Part shown: piece after piece, positions 23,495 through 31,905 of the stretch
How the letters are laid out: each line of letters begins with the position of its first letter
How positions within the stretch are numbered: the first letter of the stretch is position 1
IMG/VR virus record: IMGVR_UViG_3300025154_000201
Span: 1 to 41,641 of that record
Direction: 5' to 3' (one strand)
DNA length: 41,641 bases
DNA from: a virus
The notes under the pieces: generated by a model
What the model saw: the letters and a program-made list of their open reading frames with translations, nothing else
Told to the model about the DNA's origin: nothing
Database searches by the model: none
Program-made: the position numbers and the translations under genes

Positions 23495-24913
23495 TTATTT
23501 GCTTCTTTTCAACAAATCCCGCATTGATGTATGCTGCATCGTGATCTTCTGCAACAGGTCGTCCTTGCCCAACAGGGCAGTAAACAAAGTCTCCTGGATA
23601 GTGTCGATCGCGATCAGGCATTTGACTATACACTTATTCACCTGACCGGTACGATCAAGACGACCAGTGAGCTGCTCAAACCTGCTGGGCGTAAGTGGCA
23701 ATTCAGCAAGGACCATTCGAGAACAGACCTGTTGCAGACCATCCGTACCTACCCCGAATGACCCCCAATTACCGACCAGCACCTGGCAGGCGTCGTTACC
23801 CATGAAGTCGTCCAGGTTGCGCCTCTGCTCTTCCCGGGTGTGGTCGCCCCAACAGCCGACGGCGTACACCCCCCTGCCTTGAAAGAACTCCAGAATCCCC
23901 TGGTTGGTGTCCCTATAGTAGGCCGCGATGATGAGTTTGCCCTCGTCCTCGTTGTAGAGGTCCCAGAGGATCTCGTGCAGTACCGCCTGGATACTACGGA
24001 AGTCCATCCTATCAGGACAGGTGACAAACCTCTGCAAGGCGTGAAACATCCTATTTGTTTCCGTGCCGTCCAGCACCTGTCCGGAGTCAGTCGTAAGCAA
24101 CTGCTCGCTTACGAACTCATCGTAAAGCTTTCGGTGTCTGGCGCCCAGTTCATACGGAACATCCTGAATAACCAGCCCTGGTAGTTCCGCCAGCTCGCTG
24201 TCCGGAATCAGCACGGCGTTCTTGTAGAGGTTTTCCCGCATCAACTCCTCCCCCTTCCACTCCGTTACCTTGCCGAAGAAGTCGACGTTACCCACATGCA
24301 GGTTTTCAAACTTGCGCTTGGTGGGGTAGATCGTGGGGTCGAGGAGCTTACAAATAGCATAGACGTCGGCCGGGCGGTCGACCGGAGTGCCGCTCAGAAG
24401 GGTCGTCCGTTTATTAGAAGTGAACTGGTGGTAGTAGCGCCAGATCTTGTTGCTGATGTTTCTAAGGCCCTCCTGGGCCTCATCGTAAACAACGTGGATG
24501 TTATTCTTGCTGCCCAACTCATTACTTATTCTCTTGAAATCCTTGACAAATATGTTTCGGGACATGACAATAACGTCCGGGTTGACCAGATCCATGGTTG
24601 CTCGCTGGCCGGGTGTTCCATAATAGGCAAGGACATCCAGCCCTCCACCAGTTACATGCCGGATACGTTGCAGCCAACGCTGCCACTGCACCACCAGGGA
24701 CGGCGGCACGATGACGACGCCCTGGTTGACGTCGTGGGCGAGGGCGTCAAAGAGCAGGCGCCAGGTGGCCATGGGCGTTTTGCCTCGACCCACCTTCAGC
24801 GGCAGCAGTAGATTGCGAAACGTCACGGCCGTATTCAAAGCCTTACGCTGATACGCATAGGGCTCAAAAGGAAAGATAAATTCTTTATTAATAATTTCAA
24901 ACACATCAGTCAT
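23495..24913 (-). CDS. SNF2/DEAD-like superfamily 2 helicase
   Basis: A 472-residue protein; ATG 24913 overlaps the preceding stop (ATGA) and has GGAGGAG seven bases upstream. Helicase motifs are in order: VGRGKTPMA (Walker A, residues 41-49), VVIVPPSLVVQW (Ia), VVYDEAQE (II, DEAQ), LLSGTPVDRP (III), then VLVGNWGSFGVGTDGLQ (V) and EQLTGRLDRTGQ (VI). This is the compact phage SNF2-like translocase type. It follows the primase gene and probably remodels DNA during replication or recombination. Confidence 0.85.
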   Translation of the reverse strand: MTDVFEIINKEFIFPFEPYAYQRKALNTAVTFRNLLLPLKVGRGKTPMATWRLLFDALAHDVNQGVVIVPPSLVVQWQRWLQRIRHVTGGGLDVLAYYGTPGQRATMDLVNPDVIVMSRNIFVKDFKRISNELGSKNNIHVVYDEAQEGLRNISNKIWRYYHQFTSNKRTTLLSGTPVDRPADVYAICKLLDPTIYPTKRKFENLHVGNVDFFGKVTEWKGEELMRENLYKNAVLIPDSELAELPGLVIQDVPYELGARHRKLYDEFVSEQLLTTDSGQVLDGTETNRMFHALQRFVTCPDRMDFRSIQAVLHEILWDLYNEDEGKLIIAAYYRDTNQGILEFFQGRGVYAVGCWGDHTREEQRRNLDDFMGNDACQVLVGNWGSFGVGTDGLQQVCSRMVLAELPLTPSRFEQLTGRLDRTGQVNKCIVKCLIAIDTIQETLFTALLGKDDLLQKITMQHTSMRDLLKRSK

Positions 24914-27594
24914 ATACCTGCTCCTCCGTTTAACAACTTTATCCCCTTCCACCCTCGTTTATTGTCCTGACGAGTCTGCGCCCCGTATTTCTCCTCCATC
25001 GCGCAGCAGAAGACATTGTAATCCATTGCATCCCCGGGCCGCTTACTTGGGGCGTTCTCGGCAAACCAGCTACGGTACGCCTTGTACAGAGGTTTGCTCA
25101 AGGTAAAATACTTCTTTGCCGCCTCAGGGGTCAGCCCCGGCGAGGCCGCATCCAACAACTCGATCACATCTGTATCCACCAGGAAATCGGCCAACGGGTT
25201 CTGACCGATAAACGTTTGCTCAGACACTCTGGTATTTGAGGCCGTGGCTGTGAAGACATTGTTCCTATATAACCTGCAGGCGCCCTCCATGGCCCAGTGG
25301 AATATATCCGCCGCTTCCTGCCGGACAATCGTCTGTGCCAGACCAGGCACCTTCTGTTCATCCGGGATTGTATTATCAAAAGAGAAAAACAGCCACCTCC
25401 GCTTCATACCCTTGGAGTCATCGTTTAGGATCAATCGATGGTTCGTGGAGAACAGGTGGGCGGCAGTGGAATCAAAGGATACGGCCCGTTCGTACACGGC
25501 CCGGGCGGTAATAGTCCCTGCATCTATTATTGTCTTGAAGGCCGCCGACGGCAACGGCTTACCCTTTTCCAACTCCGGACAGATATTCAAAAGCTTGCCG
25601 GCCAGCATGATTTTATGATTGTCGTCATAAAACTTCTCCGGTGACACCGCGGAGATAAACTCCTTAGGCATAATGCCGGAGATAATGTCAAGCATAGTGC
25701 CTTTGCCGTTCTGGCCTGTGCCCCTAAACAATATAGCCTTCTGCCACTGCCTGGTAAGTACCCCCAGAAACACGGCACCCATGGCCTCCTGCATGAGCTG
25801 GATCTGGTTTAGATCCCTCTCAAAAGCCCACTCCAAAAAAGTCATAAACAACTTCGGCATTTGCGGTTGCGCAGAAGATTCAAACGGGAAGACAAACCGG
25901 ACCCGGAGGGCGCGGTCGACCGGGACCTTCTTTATGACCGCGTTGGCGGCGTCCAATTGCCAGTACCCGTCCTTGGTGGCCACCACCGGAGTAAGCTCCG
26001 AGAAGAACAACGGCTTATCGAGCAGATCAATAACATGTCCGGTGATCGCTTTATATTGGGCCACCGTCCTGCATTGCTCGCAGCCATCATACAAGGTTAT
26101 CACCTTGTCCATCGCTACGTTTGGTTGTCGCTTTACCCACCTATTCTTGTCAAAAGAGTAGATGGAGCCCTCTGTAGCGATGACGTTGTCGCCCAGGGCG
26201 GCGATGACGCCCATGGCCATCTCATTATGGGTGAGGGCGGCAGCTTTCTTCCTCTCCTGGTTCTTCTTGTCCAGCTCCGCCATTTCCTTGACGACCGCTG
26301 TTTTTGATACCCCAACCTCCTTTGAAATATACTTTGCCAGCTTGTCCCTGCCTGTAGGGGTCGCTTCAAGATTGTTATAATGTCCCTGCCAGACAGCCTC
26401 AAGATCCTCCGTTGCCGTGTCCATCAATTTGGCCAGGACGTAATCGATATCGAACTTTACCCGGTAAATCTGCTTCCCGTGAGCAAACGAATGAATGCAG
26501 ACACCGTCATCATCAACAAAGATCTTGGCCTTACTCTTACCGTACTCAGGTTCGAGTGGATCCCGGACAACCATGCCGTTATAGTCATCAGGGCTCAAGA
26601 GAATGTTCCTGACCGTAATCGGCTCCATATCATCGGTATAGACCACATCGTCAGGGAGCAACTTGTTGTCCATCCTGGACTCGACCACAACCCGGGCCTT
26701 GGCTTTGGTGATACCCTGGCGCTGGGCTATCCTTGTGGCCTGCTCAGCTATGTACTCCGCCCGCTTCTCTGCGATCTGGCCTTCAACCGCCCGCTTGGCC
26801 ACGGACACGTTCATCTCATGCCGGTAGACGTCTTGTGGCTCGGCAATGAGATCGAGATCTACTACCTTGCCGGAGATGAATTGAGAAAATATGACCTGCT
26901 TTTTGAGCCCCTTTCCACACACGCCGCCGGCGGCGAAGTCAAGGCGCTCGGGGCTGAACACCGCCATATCAAAGATCGTCCGTTCAAGCGGGATTCCGGC
27001 TGCGGTGATGAAGATATAACCCAGCTCTTTTTCCCAGGCAGACATGAAGAGATTTTTGACGAACTCCTCCATGTTTCCAGGGTTCTTATACTGTACATAG
27101 ATCCGCTGGTTCCTAAGGCCGGCGTAGACCGTATTGTCGTCCCCGACAATATTGGAGGAGGCGGAGGGGCGCCATACCATGGCTGCGGTGGCCAATTGTG
27201 GATCAAGCGACCTGAGAGCCTCTATCAGTTCTTTTTTGGTAAGCGGGGTTGCTCCCGGGGGCGGGTCGTAATCAAACATCATGATGCCGTCTTCCGGCCA
27301 GAAGAACTTATCGAGTGTTCGGGTTATCGCCCCTGGATTTGCCGGCAGCAGTTGCCGCGACACTATCGGCACCGGCCTGATCAAGGCTTCAATGGCCACT
27401 CCGTGGACTATCGCCTGGGTGTGGTCCAGTTTGTCAATTACGCCGGGGAGGTTCTTAAAGTCGATATTGATTGTCTCGACTTTGCCACGGTCGAGGAAAC
27501 ATTGGCTACTGTCTTTGGTCAGCTCCCCGTCAACGAGGCTGTACCGCTTGGTAAGGATGCCGCTGTCTTTTGTTATAACAGAAAACTGAATCAT
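24910..27594 (-). CDS. Primase-helicase with D5-type SF3 helicase domain
   Basis: An 894-residue protein. Near residues 104-113 the phrase GIMMFDYDPPP gives a D-x-D pair (Asp108, Asp110) as in archaeo-eukaryotic primase/PrimPol domains. A central charged region links to the superfamily 3 helicase, with Walker A FRGTGQNGKGTML near residue 627, a Walker-B-like LLNICPELEKG and sensor STNHRLI. A winged-helix-like C-terminus completes the D5 layout. It would prime and unwind DNA for the family A polymerase. The start overlaps the preceding stop (ATGA). Confidence 0.85.
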   Translation of the reverse strand: MIQFSVITKDSGILTKRYSLVDGELTKDSSQCFLDRGKVETINIDFKNLPGVIDKLDHTQAIVHGVAIEALIRPVPIVSRQLLPANPGAITRTLDKFFWPEDGIMMFDYDPPPGATPLTKKELIEALRSLDPQLATAAMVWRPSASSNIVGDDNTVYAGLRNQRIYVQYKNPGNMEEFVKNLFMSAWEKELGYIFITAAGIPLERTIFDMAVFSPERLDFAAGGVCGKGLKKQVIFSQFISGKVVDLDLIAEPQDVYRHEMNVSVAKRAVEGQIAEKRAEYIAEQATRIAQRQGITKAKARVVVESRMDNKLLPDDVVYTDDMEPITVRNILLSPDDYNGMVVRDPLEPEYGKSKAKIFVDDDGVCIHSFAHGKQIYRVKFDIDYVLAKLMDTATEDLEAVWQGHYNNLEATPTGRDKLAKYISKEVGVSKTAVVKEMAELDKKNQERKKAAALTHNEMAMGVIAALGDNVIATEGSIYSFDKNRWVKRQPNVAMDKVITLYDGCEQCRTVAQYKAITGHVIDLLDKPLFFSELTPVVATKDGYWQLDAANAVIKKVPVDRALRVRFVFPFESSAQPQMPKLFMTFLEWAFERDLNQIQLMQEAMGAVFLGVLTRQWQKAILFRGTGQNGKGTMLDIISGIMPKEFISAVSPEKFYDDNHKIMLAGKLLNICPELEKGKPLPSAAFKTIIDAGTITARAVYERAVSFDSTAAHLFSTNHRLILNDDSKGMKRRWLFFSFDNTIPDEQKVPGLAQTIVRQEAADIFHWAMEGACRLYRNNVFTATASNTRVSEQTFIGQNPLADFLVDTDVIELLDAASPGLTPEAAKKYFTLSKPLYKAYRSWFAENAPSKRPGDAMDYNVFCCAMEEKYGAQTRQDNKRGWKGIKLLNGGAGI

Positions 27595-28013
27595 ATGAGC
27601 GGCTCCGGAGGATATAGATATCGTTCGTGTTTAGTGACAGCTTTTGGCACATGCCCCTCCACGGAACTGTGGGAGTCAAGCACTCGGAACAGCCACTCAC
27701 AATCAGGCTCGGACCTGCCATTCTGGTGCCGGCAGAACTTCTCCCAGGACACCTTCTCGAACTGCTCTCTGAACCGTGTGTTGTGTTTGCACTTGTTCCC
27801 GATCACGTTGGTATATGTCTTCGCGGCTTTGAGTGTGTTGGTGTCTGTAAGGGTTATGCCTGAGCCGATATGCAGCACCCGGAAAAAGCCACCGGTCAGT
27901 TCAACTATGCAGACTTGGTCCCCGTCGCGAACAGGCACTGCAGGTACCACTCGATACGGGATTCTCGGATGGGCGACAGTTATTTTCGGCAACGGCGGCT
28001 TTTTCGTCTGCAT
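27591..28013 (-). CDS. Hypothetical protein upstream of the primase
   Basis: A 140-residue protein read from ATG 28013, with GAGGA upstream. It overlaps the XRE regulator gene by 113 bases in another frame, an unusually long overlap. The sequence is mixed (CIVELTGGFFRVLHIGSG; KVSWEKFCRHQNG) with no recognised motif. It is coupled to the primase gene by ATGA. Confidence 0.55.
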   Translation of the reverse strand: MQTKKPPLPKITVAHPRIPYRVVPAVPVRDGDQVCIVELTGGFFRVLHIGSGITLTDTNTLKAAKTYTNVIGNKCKHNTRFREQFEKVSWEKFCRHQNGRSEPDCEWLFRVLDSHSSVEGHVPKAVTKHERYLYPPEPLI

Positions 28014-28194
28014 ATAGGAAGTCCTCTACGGTTACCTGGTTATTAGTAAGCTTGTGGATTAGCGCCAAATGGTATAGGGTGGGCTTAGCCAGTGCCCGTT
28101 CATACTTGCTGATCATGGTAGTATCAACCCCTATCACCGCGGCTACCTGTTTCTGGGTAATGCTATTGTCCTTTCTCCAGGAGCTAAGTTTCAT
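27901..28194 (-). CDS. XRE-family helix-turn-helix regulator
   Basis: A 97-residue protein. Residues 11-55 form a Cro/cI-type helix-turn-helix (ITQKQVAAVIGVDTTMISKYERALAKP). The C-terminal 40 residues have no fold signature and overlap the next gene. It heads the replication block and lies just downstream of a strong dyad (28229-28260), so it probably regulates this operon, perhaps through that dyad or the TAGGTCA palindromes. The target is inferred. Confidence 0.75.
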   Translation of the reverse strand: MKLSSWRKDNSITQKQVAAVIGVDTTMISKYERALAKPTLYHLALIHKLTNNQVTVEDFLYADEKAAVAENNCRPSENPVSSGTCSACSRRGPSLHS

Positions 28195-28228
28195 CGTTAT
28201 TTCCTGCTTATAGAAGTTAGGTAATAAA

Positions 28229-28260
28229 TAGAATCAGCACTCCGTGGAGTGCTGATTCTA
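28229..28260 (-). terminator. Strong 15-bp palindrome, likely terminator
   Basis: TAGAATCAGCACTCC and its exact inverted copy are separated by GT, giving a long hairpin ending in TATTTATT on the - strand. It lies 22 bases after the stop of the gene at 28283-28738 and before the XRE gene. It is flanked by an outer AGTTAGGT/ACCTAACT inverted repeat. It may also be an operator. Confidence 0.6.
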
Positions 28261-28282
28261 GCGAACCTAACTGTTTAACCTA

Positions 28283-28738
28283 CTACTGTTTATTATGCAA
28301 GGGGAATCTTCCCTGCACTACCACACCTTTCTTCTTGTCCAAAGATTTATATGTCTTAAGCCTGTCGGTGACAAACTGGTACCACCCAGCAGCAGTTTCG
28401 TCCCAGAACTCCCGGATCGGTGGGTGACAGCCTTTTTCCATGACCCTGGATATCAGGTCTTCAGCCGGCAGCACTTCACACAGGGACTCAAACGACATAC
28501 CTTGACAAGTGTAATTGACTGAGTCGATGCAGTGGTGCAGCACAACCGTGTCCGCAATCGCCTGCTCCGGCGGAAGCTCCCAGTTCAGCAAGGTATCGAC
28601 CTTAGTGGAGTGTAGCCAGAACATATTCCACAATCCTGGCCTGCCGACAAACTCTTCTCTTGCCCCTAATCCCGCCGGCACCCCGTCTACCATAACGGTG
28701 TATGCCTGCGGTGGGTGCGGTGACCACAAGTTATTCAA
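28283..28738 (-). CDS. Hypothetical early phage protein
   Basis: A 151-residue protein starting at TTG 28738 with AGGAG five bases upstream. The sequence includes LHHCIDSVNYTCQGMSFE and a C-terminal ETAAGWYQFVTDRL helix; no known motif is seen. It is the first host-phage gene on the right-end side of the IS607-like element, whose end lies about 20 bases upstream, so the insertion spared the start region. Confidence 0.55.
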   Translation of the reverse strand: MNNLWSPHPPQAYTVMVDGVPAGLGAREEFVGRPGLWNMFWLHSTKVDTLLNWELPPEQAIADTVVLHHCIDSVNYTCQGMSFESLCEVLPAEDLISRVMEKGCHPPIREFWDETAAGWYQFVTDRLKTYKSLDKKKGVVVQGRFPLHNKQ

Positions 28739-28755
28739 ATTGACTCCTGGTTTAT

Positions 28756-28840
28756 CTAACTTATAAAAAGTTAGAAAGGGGTCCTTTCGCCCCTCTAAAA
28801 TTAATGTAGATTTCCTGCTTCGCCGACGGCAGTTTCACAC
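28756..28840 (-). ncRNA. Putative omega-RNA / right-end element of tnpB copy 1
   Basis: The region after the tnpB stop is conserved with the second tnpB element (GAAGCAGGAA ... TACATTAA on the - strand) and is followed by two hairpins: AGAGGGG pairing with CCCC plus TCT, and CTAACTT/AAGTTAG. The GAAGCAGGAA phrase is typical of IS200/IS605- and IS607-group right ends whose RNA guides TnpB. The guide would be read from the bases just beyond 28756. Confidence 0.55.
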
Positions 28841-29983
28841 AGATAAGTTTGTGCCAGAGCTGCTATCTCCACAGGCTTGAAATCCCGAGAACCCCTCGGT
28901 ATAAGCTCTCAATCCTTCTACTTCTATTGTCTTAGCCGCGTGGAGGTCCCGATCCATGTCAGGGGTCCCACAGTCGCAACTGAACGTACGATTGCTCAGT
29001 GGCATTTCGTGCAGCTGCCCACAGTTCATACAAAGCTTCGTGCTCGGAAAAAATCTTCCTACAGTATGAACTCTGACCGCCTTATACTCCAGTTGGCGTC
29101 GGATCTCTGCGAAGGAACAGTCAGAGATAACCTTCGCCAACTTACGGTTTCTTACCATCCCGGCTACATTCAGATCCTCAATACAAATGTCTGAATAGTT
29201 AGTAGCCAAATAATGGGTCATCTTGTGGGTAGCATCTTTTCGGATGCAGCTGATTTTGTAATGGAGCTTGGTTAACTTTTCCTTAGCCTTCTTCCTGTTG
29301 TTGGATCCTTTCTTTTTCCTGGCCAAGGACTTATTGAGCCGACGCAACCTCACTTCATATGTTTTAGTGACTCTGGGGTTCTCAAACACAACCCCGTTTG
29401 ACAGCGTAGCCAGCTTGGTGACACCGAGATCCACACCAATAGAAGAATGTACTTGGTTATCGCTACACTCTTCCCCATCAGTTATGTTGACTGCGATTGA
29501 AGCGAACCAACCGGTTGCACCCTTTGAGACCACTGCTGACATGATCTTGCCCTGAAACCTAAGTGGCTCGGTCATCCGAACAATACCCAACTTGGGTATC
29601 TTGATATAATCTTCATGGATTGAAAATTTATCGTTAGGGATGTAGAATGAGTCTTTGACTCCTTTCTTTTTAAATCTAGGAAAACCAAGCTTCTTTCCTT
29701 GCTTCACATTCCTGAAGAAATTCTTGAACGCTCGATCCAGGTCATCAAAAGCTCGTTCAGGCGAGCACTTGGTGACTTCTGTGATCCAGGGGAACTCTTG
29801 CCTCTTTATAGCATTAAACTGCTTCTTCAGCCCAAAAGCTGAAGGCTTCCCACCCGCTTCGTACTGCCGCACCCACTCCGCCAAGCCCCAGTTGTAAGCA
29901 AGCCTTGCGCACCCGCAAGCCTTAGCAAAATAGGTAGCTTGCGCGTTATTTGGATTCAGGCGGATCTTGTGGCTTCTTTGCAT
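28835..29983 (-). CDS. tnpB: TnpB RNA-guided nuclease, copy 1
   Basis: A 382-residue protein. RuvC-type catalytic residues are in order: Asp185 in IGVDLG, Glu269 in CIEDL, and DRD at 344-346. A zinc finger has CMNCG at 318-322 and CDCG at 336-339. The usual DRDxNAA motif reads DRDLHAA, with His in place of Asn. TnpB proteins are programmable nucleases guided by RNA from the element's right end and promote element retention. The start overlaps tnpA by 28 bases. The protein appears intact. Confidence 0.9.
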   Translation of the reverse strand: MQRSHKIRLNPNNAQATYFAKACGCARLAYNWGLAEWVRQYEAGGKPSAFGLKKQFNAIKRQEFPWITEVTKCSPERAFDDLDRAFKNFFRNVKQGKKLGFPRFKKKGVKDSFYIPNDKFSIHEDYIKIPKLGIVRMTEPLRFQGKIMSAVVSKGATGWFASIAVNITDGEECSDNQVHSSIGVDLGVTKLATLSNGVVFENPRVTKTYEVRLRRLNKSLARKKKGSNNRKKAKEKLTKLHYKISCIRKDATHKMTHYLATNYSDICIEDLNVAGMVRNRKLAKVISDCSFAEIRRQLEYKAVRVHTVGRFFPSTKLCMNCGQLHEMPLSNRTFSCDCGTPDMDRDLHAAKTIEVEGLRAYTEGFSGFQACGDSSSGTNLSV

Positions 29984-30570
29984 TTCCGCCCACCGCGTCG
30001 CCCGTAGAGCCGGGCGGAAAAAGAGGCAATCAGAGCCACCACATCCTCAGCGAACTCCTGTTCGAACTCAACCGATTCCTTTGTCTGAAGAACGTCGACC
30101 TCGACCCCCAGCGACTCACAGTAACCTTTAAAAGTCTCAAAGCCATAACGGCTTAGACGATCCTTGTACTCAACCACCACGCAGGACACGTCGGGATCCG
30201 GAAGCCTCTTCAGCAACTTTTTAAACTGCCTCCGATTTTCATTCAACCCACTACCAATGTCCTTGTACAGCTCGGTGTTTTCGTACGTTGAACTGGCGTA
30301 CTCAAGAAGTCGGCCGACCTGTCTCTCAAGGTTGTCCGCCTGCTTCTGCGTTGAACACCTCGCATACACAAGTGCAGTCCTACGGGCTACACTTCCGACC
30401 CGGGCCTCGACCTCCGACAGTGGCACTCGTCGTTGGTTACCTTCGGACCTAACGGTCTTTATCTTCCCCGCCCGATCCCAATCCCGGATGGTTTGAGTGG
30501 TCACCCCCAGCCTTTTTGCGGCCTCTGACAACCGCAGAAGCGTAGTCGTAGTGCTCTTGGAACTCTTCAA
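29956..30570 (-). CDS. tnpA: IS607-family TnpA serine recombinase
   Basis: A 204-residue protein from TTG 30570, which has GGAGGAG seven bases upstream. Residues 11-50 are a MerR-type helix-turn-helix (LRLSEAAKRLGVTTQTIRDW). The resolvase domain follows with the nucleophile Ser73 in YARCSTQKQ and a later YKDRLSRYGFETF, the IS607 layout. It catalyses transposition through a circular intermediate. It overlaps a small ORF upstream and tnpB downstream. Confidence 0.9.
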   Translation of the reverse strand: MKSSKSTTTTLLRLSEAAKRLGVTTQTIRDWDRAGKIKTVRSEGNQRRVPLSEVEARVGSVARRTALVYARCSTQKQADNLERQVGRLLEYASSTYENTELYKDIGSGLNENRRQFKKLLKRLPDPDVSCVVVEYKDRLSRYGFETFKGYCESLGVEVDVLQTKESVEFEQEFAEDVVALIASFSARLYGRRGGRKCKEATRSA

Positions 30571-30661
30571 GTGACATCTCCTCCTCGAGTGGTGGGATTA
30601 TTGGATATACCGATCCGTCTTCTGTTTCAAACTCATCTTTTGTTACCCGGACTATACGCAT
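30449..30661 (-). CDS. Small ORF overlapping the start of tnpA
   Basis: A 70-residue ORF from ATG 30661, with GAGAGG six bases upstream, overlapping the first 122 bases of tnpA in another frame. The first 45 residues (MRIVRVTKDEFETEDGSVYP ... SLEEFQEHYDYASAVV) look like a genuine acidic small domain, while the rest is out-of-frame tnpA sequence. A sigma-70-like promoter overlaps its start. It may be an element-borne accessory gene or a remnant cut by tnpA. Confidence 0.45.
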   Translation of the reverse strand: MRIVRVTKDEFETEDGSVYPIIPPLEEEMSLEEFQEHYDYASAVVRGRKKAGGDHSNHPGLGSGGEDKDR

Positions 30662-30679
30662 ACAAGACCTCTCTGTCAA
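30651..30679 (-). promoter_or_regulatory. Sigma-70-like promoter at the left end of the IS607-like element
   Basis: On the - strand TTGACA (30679-30674), exactly 17 bases, then TATAGT (30656-30651). The second tnpB element has the same arrangement at 34163-34190. Transcripts would start within the 70-residue ORF and carry tnpA and tnpB. Confidence 0.6.
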
Positions 30680-30692
30680 TAAGTTTTTATAA

Positions 30693-30720
30693 GTTTTTAT
30701 AAGTTATTTGGTAGCTGCTT
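30693..30720. repeat. 28-bp identical repeat at IS left flank, copy 1
   Basis: Exactly identical to 34227-34254. It covers the last four codons and stop of the flanking host gene plus an AT-rich TTATAAAAAC stretch. Similarity continues imperfectly for about ten more bases into the gene. Confidence 0.85.
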
Positions 30721-30988
30721 CAACCTCCTTAAGAAGTTCTACGACATGGTACACGAAGCCATTCTTACATTGAAGGGTTCCGATGAAGGTGAACGGCTCG
30801 GGTATGTCGCCGTTGGTGAAATAGTACGTGACACACCGTGGCTCAAGCGGGGCGGTAGGATCTACCACTGCCCACACATAAACCTGGTCTTCAATGGCCC
30901 CATCCTGCAGCCCGGCACTTAGGATCTGTGCCCCCACTGGCATCGGTATAGGGGCTGTGGTAACCCCATACTTGTAAATTCTTTTCAC
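30704..30988 (-). CDS. DUF7352-like small phage protein
   Basis: A 94-residue protein. GTG 30988 is preferred, with GAGGTG upstream; an ATG at 31009 would overlap the previous gene. The pattern IYKYGV ... IPMPVGAQILSAGLQDG ... VYVWAVVDPTAPLEPR ... FIGTLQCKNGFVYHVVEL matches a widespread uncharacterised phage family. Function unknown. The last codons (EAATK) and downstream bases are identical to the end of the gene at 34238. Confidence 0.65.
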   Translation of the reverse strand: MKRIYKYGVTTAPIPMPVGAQILSAGLQDGAIEDQVYVWAVVDPTAPLEPRCVTYYFTNGDIPEPFTFIGTLQCKNGFVYHVVELLKEVEAATK

Positions 30989-30998
30989 TTCGCACCTC

Positions 30999-31295
30999 TT
31001 ATCTAACATTCTTGAGTGTTTCAGTCACAATATCAGCGACTATTGCACGGATGTAAACCTGTCGTTCCCTTGTAGTGACTCCTATAATCCCATTAACACA
31101 GTCATTGATAGCCGCTCGCAACGCAACCCCAACTTGAGCAGGTATCTGTTTCTGTATGTGTCCTAATTTGGCTGCCAATACCGTATCAAGCTTAGCCTGA
31201 ATCACGTCTTCTGATACTTTGGCAATAGCCCTACCGACCTCAGCCTCAACAGCTGCCCGAAGAGCTGAATCCGGTATTTCAATCGTTAATTTCAT
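30999..31295 (-). CDS. Hypothetical helical protein
   Basis: A 98-residue protein from ATG 31295 with AAAGGAG upstream. It begins MKLTIEIPDSALRAAV and is rich in Ala and amphipathic helices (EAEVGRAIAKVSEDVIQAKL). No cysteine cluster or membrane segment is present. It is part of the early block; function unknown. Confidence 0.55.
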   Translation of the reverse strand: MKLTIEIPDSALRAAVEAEVGRAIAKVSEDVIQAKLDTVLAAKLGHIQKQIPAQVGVALRAAINDCVNGIIGVTTRERQVYIRAIVADIVTETLKNVR

Positions 31296-31314
31296 ATTGT
31301 TTCTCCTTTTTTTA

Positions 31315-31905
31315 TTAATGTCTGTCAAAGACTACAGCCATCCCCGGCTGCAGCGCGTCCCAACATTTGTAGTCGCATTGTCCGCAGTGACCAGGACAGC
31401 GAAGGTGGATCTTATGCAGTGGCGCCCTGGAGTCCTCGGCAAGGAAAGCTTTCGGGAAGTCTTCAAACTTCTCCTCCGGAAAGGCGAGCCCCGGCCACAC
31501 AGAAATCACGATCGTGAGGTTGGCCGGCTTCTCGCTGAAGTCCAGGTCGTAACGCTTGGTAAAGCAAAGAAACTTGGTGGTCGGAAACAACTCGGCAAAC
31601 CCGAGGACGTCGTCGGCGTATGCTTGGTCGACAATATCGCCGCCGACGTGCCAGCGAAACAGCCGGGGGTGGTTGCTCTGCAGCCACGCCCACAACTCAT
31701 ACGAGAACGCCTCGGGGTCGCCCCGCCACAGCGCGAGGTTGCCGTCCCACGCCGTTCGCACATTCGGGTACATCCGGTACGCCTTCATAGCGTAACAGCC
31801 GTCGCCAAAGCAGGGCACACACGGGGCACAACTGAGGCCAGGCGGCAGGGAAATGTTAGGCACAGCACCGATCTTGCTGTTGCCTTCACTTATCATTAGT
31901 TTCAT
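31315..31905 (-). CDS. GP88-like cysteine-rich phage protein
   Basis: A 196-residue protein with AGGAGGAGC upstream of ATG 31905. The N-terminal NSKIGAVPNISLPPGLSCAP then CVPCFGDGCYAMKAYRM, and a C-terminal CPGHCGQCDYKCW, match the phage gene-product-88 family, which carries conserved cysteine clusters that could bind metal. The biochemical role of the family is not established. A TAGGTCA palindrome lies 21 bases upstream of the start. Confidence 0.65.
   Translation of the reverse strand: MKLMISEGNSKIGAVPNISLPPGLSCAPCVPCFGDGCYAMKAYRMYPNVRTAWDGNLALWRGDPEAFSYELWAWLQSNHPRLFRWHVGGDIVDQAYADDVLGFAELFPTTKFLCFTKRYDLDFSEKPANLTIVISVWPGLAFPEEKFEDFPKAFLAEDSRAPLHKIHLRCPGHCGQCDYKCWDALQPGMAVVFDRH

Larger units (their letters stand above)
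28756..30700 (-). mobile_element. IS607-like element carrying tnpA and tnpB
   Basis: The element contains a serine-recombinase tnpA followed by an overlapping tnpB, the IS607 arrangement. The right end is taken near the CTAACTT/AAGTTAG hairpin (28756-28774), because similarity with the second tnpB element continues up to about here. The left end is taken near 30700, where an AT-rich TTATAAAAAC repeat follows the end of a host gene. Exact ends are not determined because IS607 elements lack terminal inverted repeats. Confidence 0.75.

Noticed and set aside
26380-28017. Long + strand open frame of 545 codons
   Set aside because: It lies antisense to the primase-helicase gene, has no ribosome site and its product shows no domain; the - strand frame has clear motifs.
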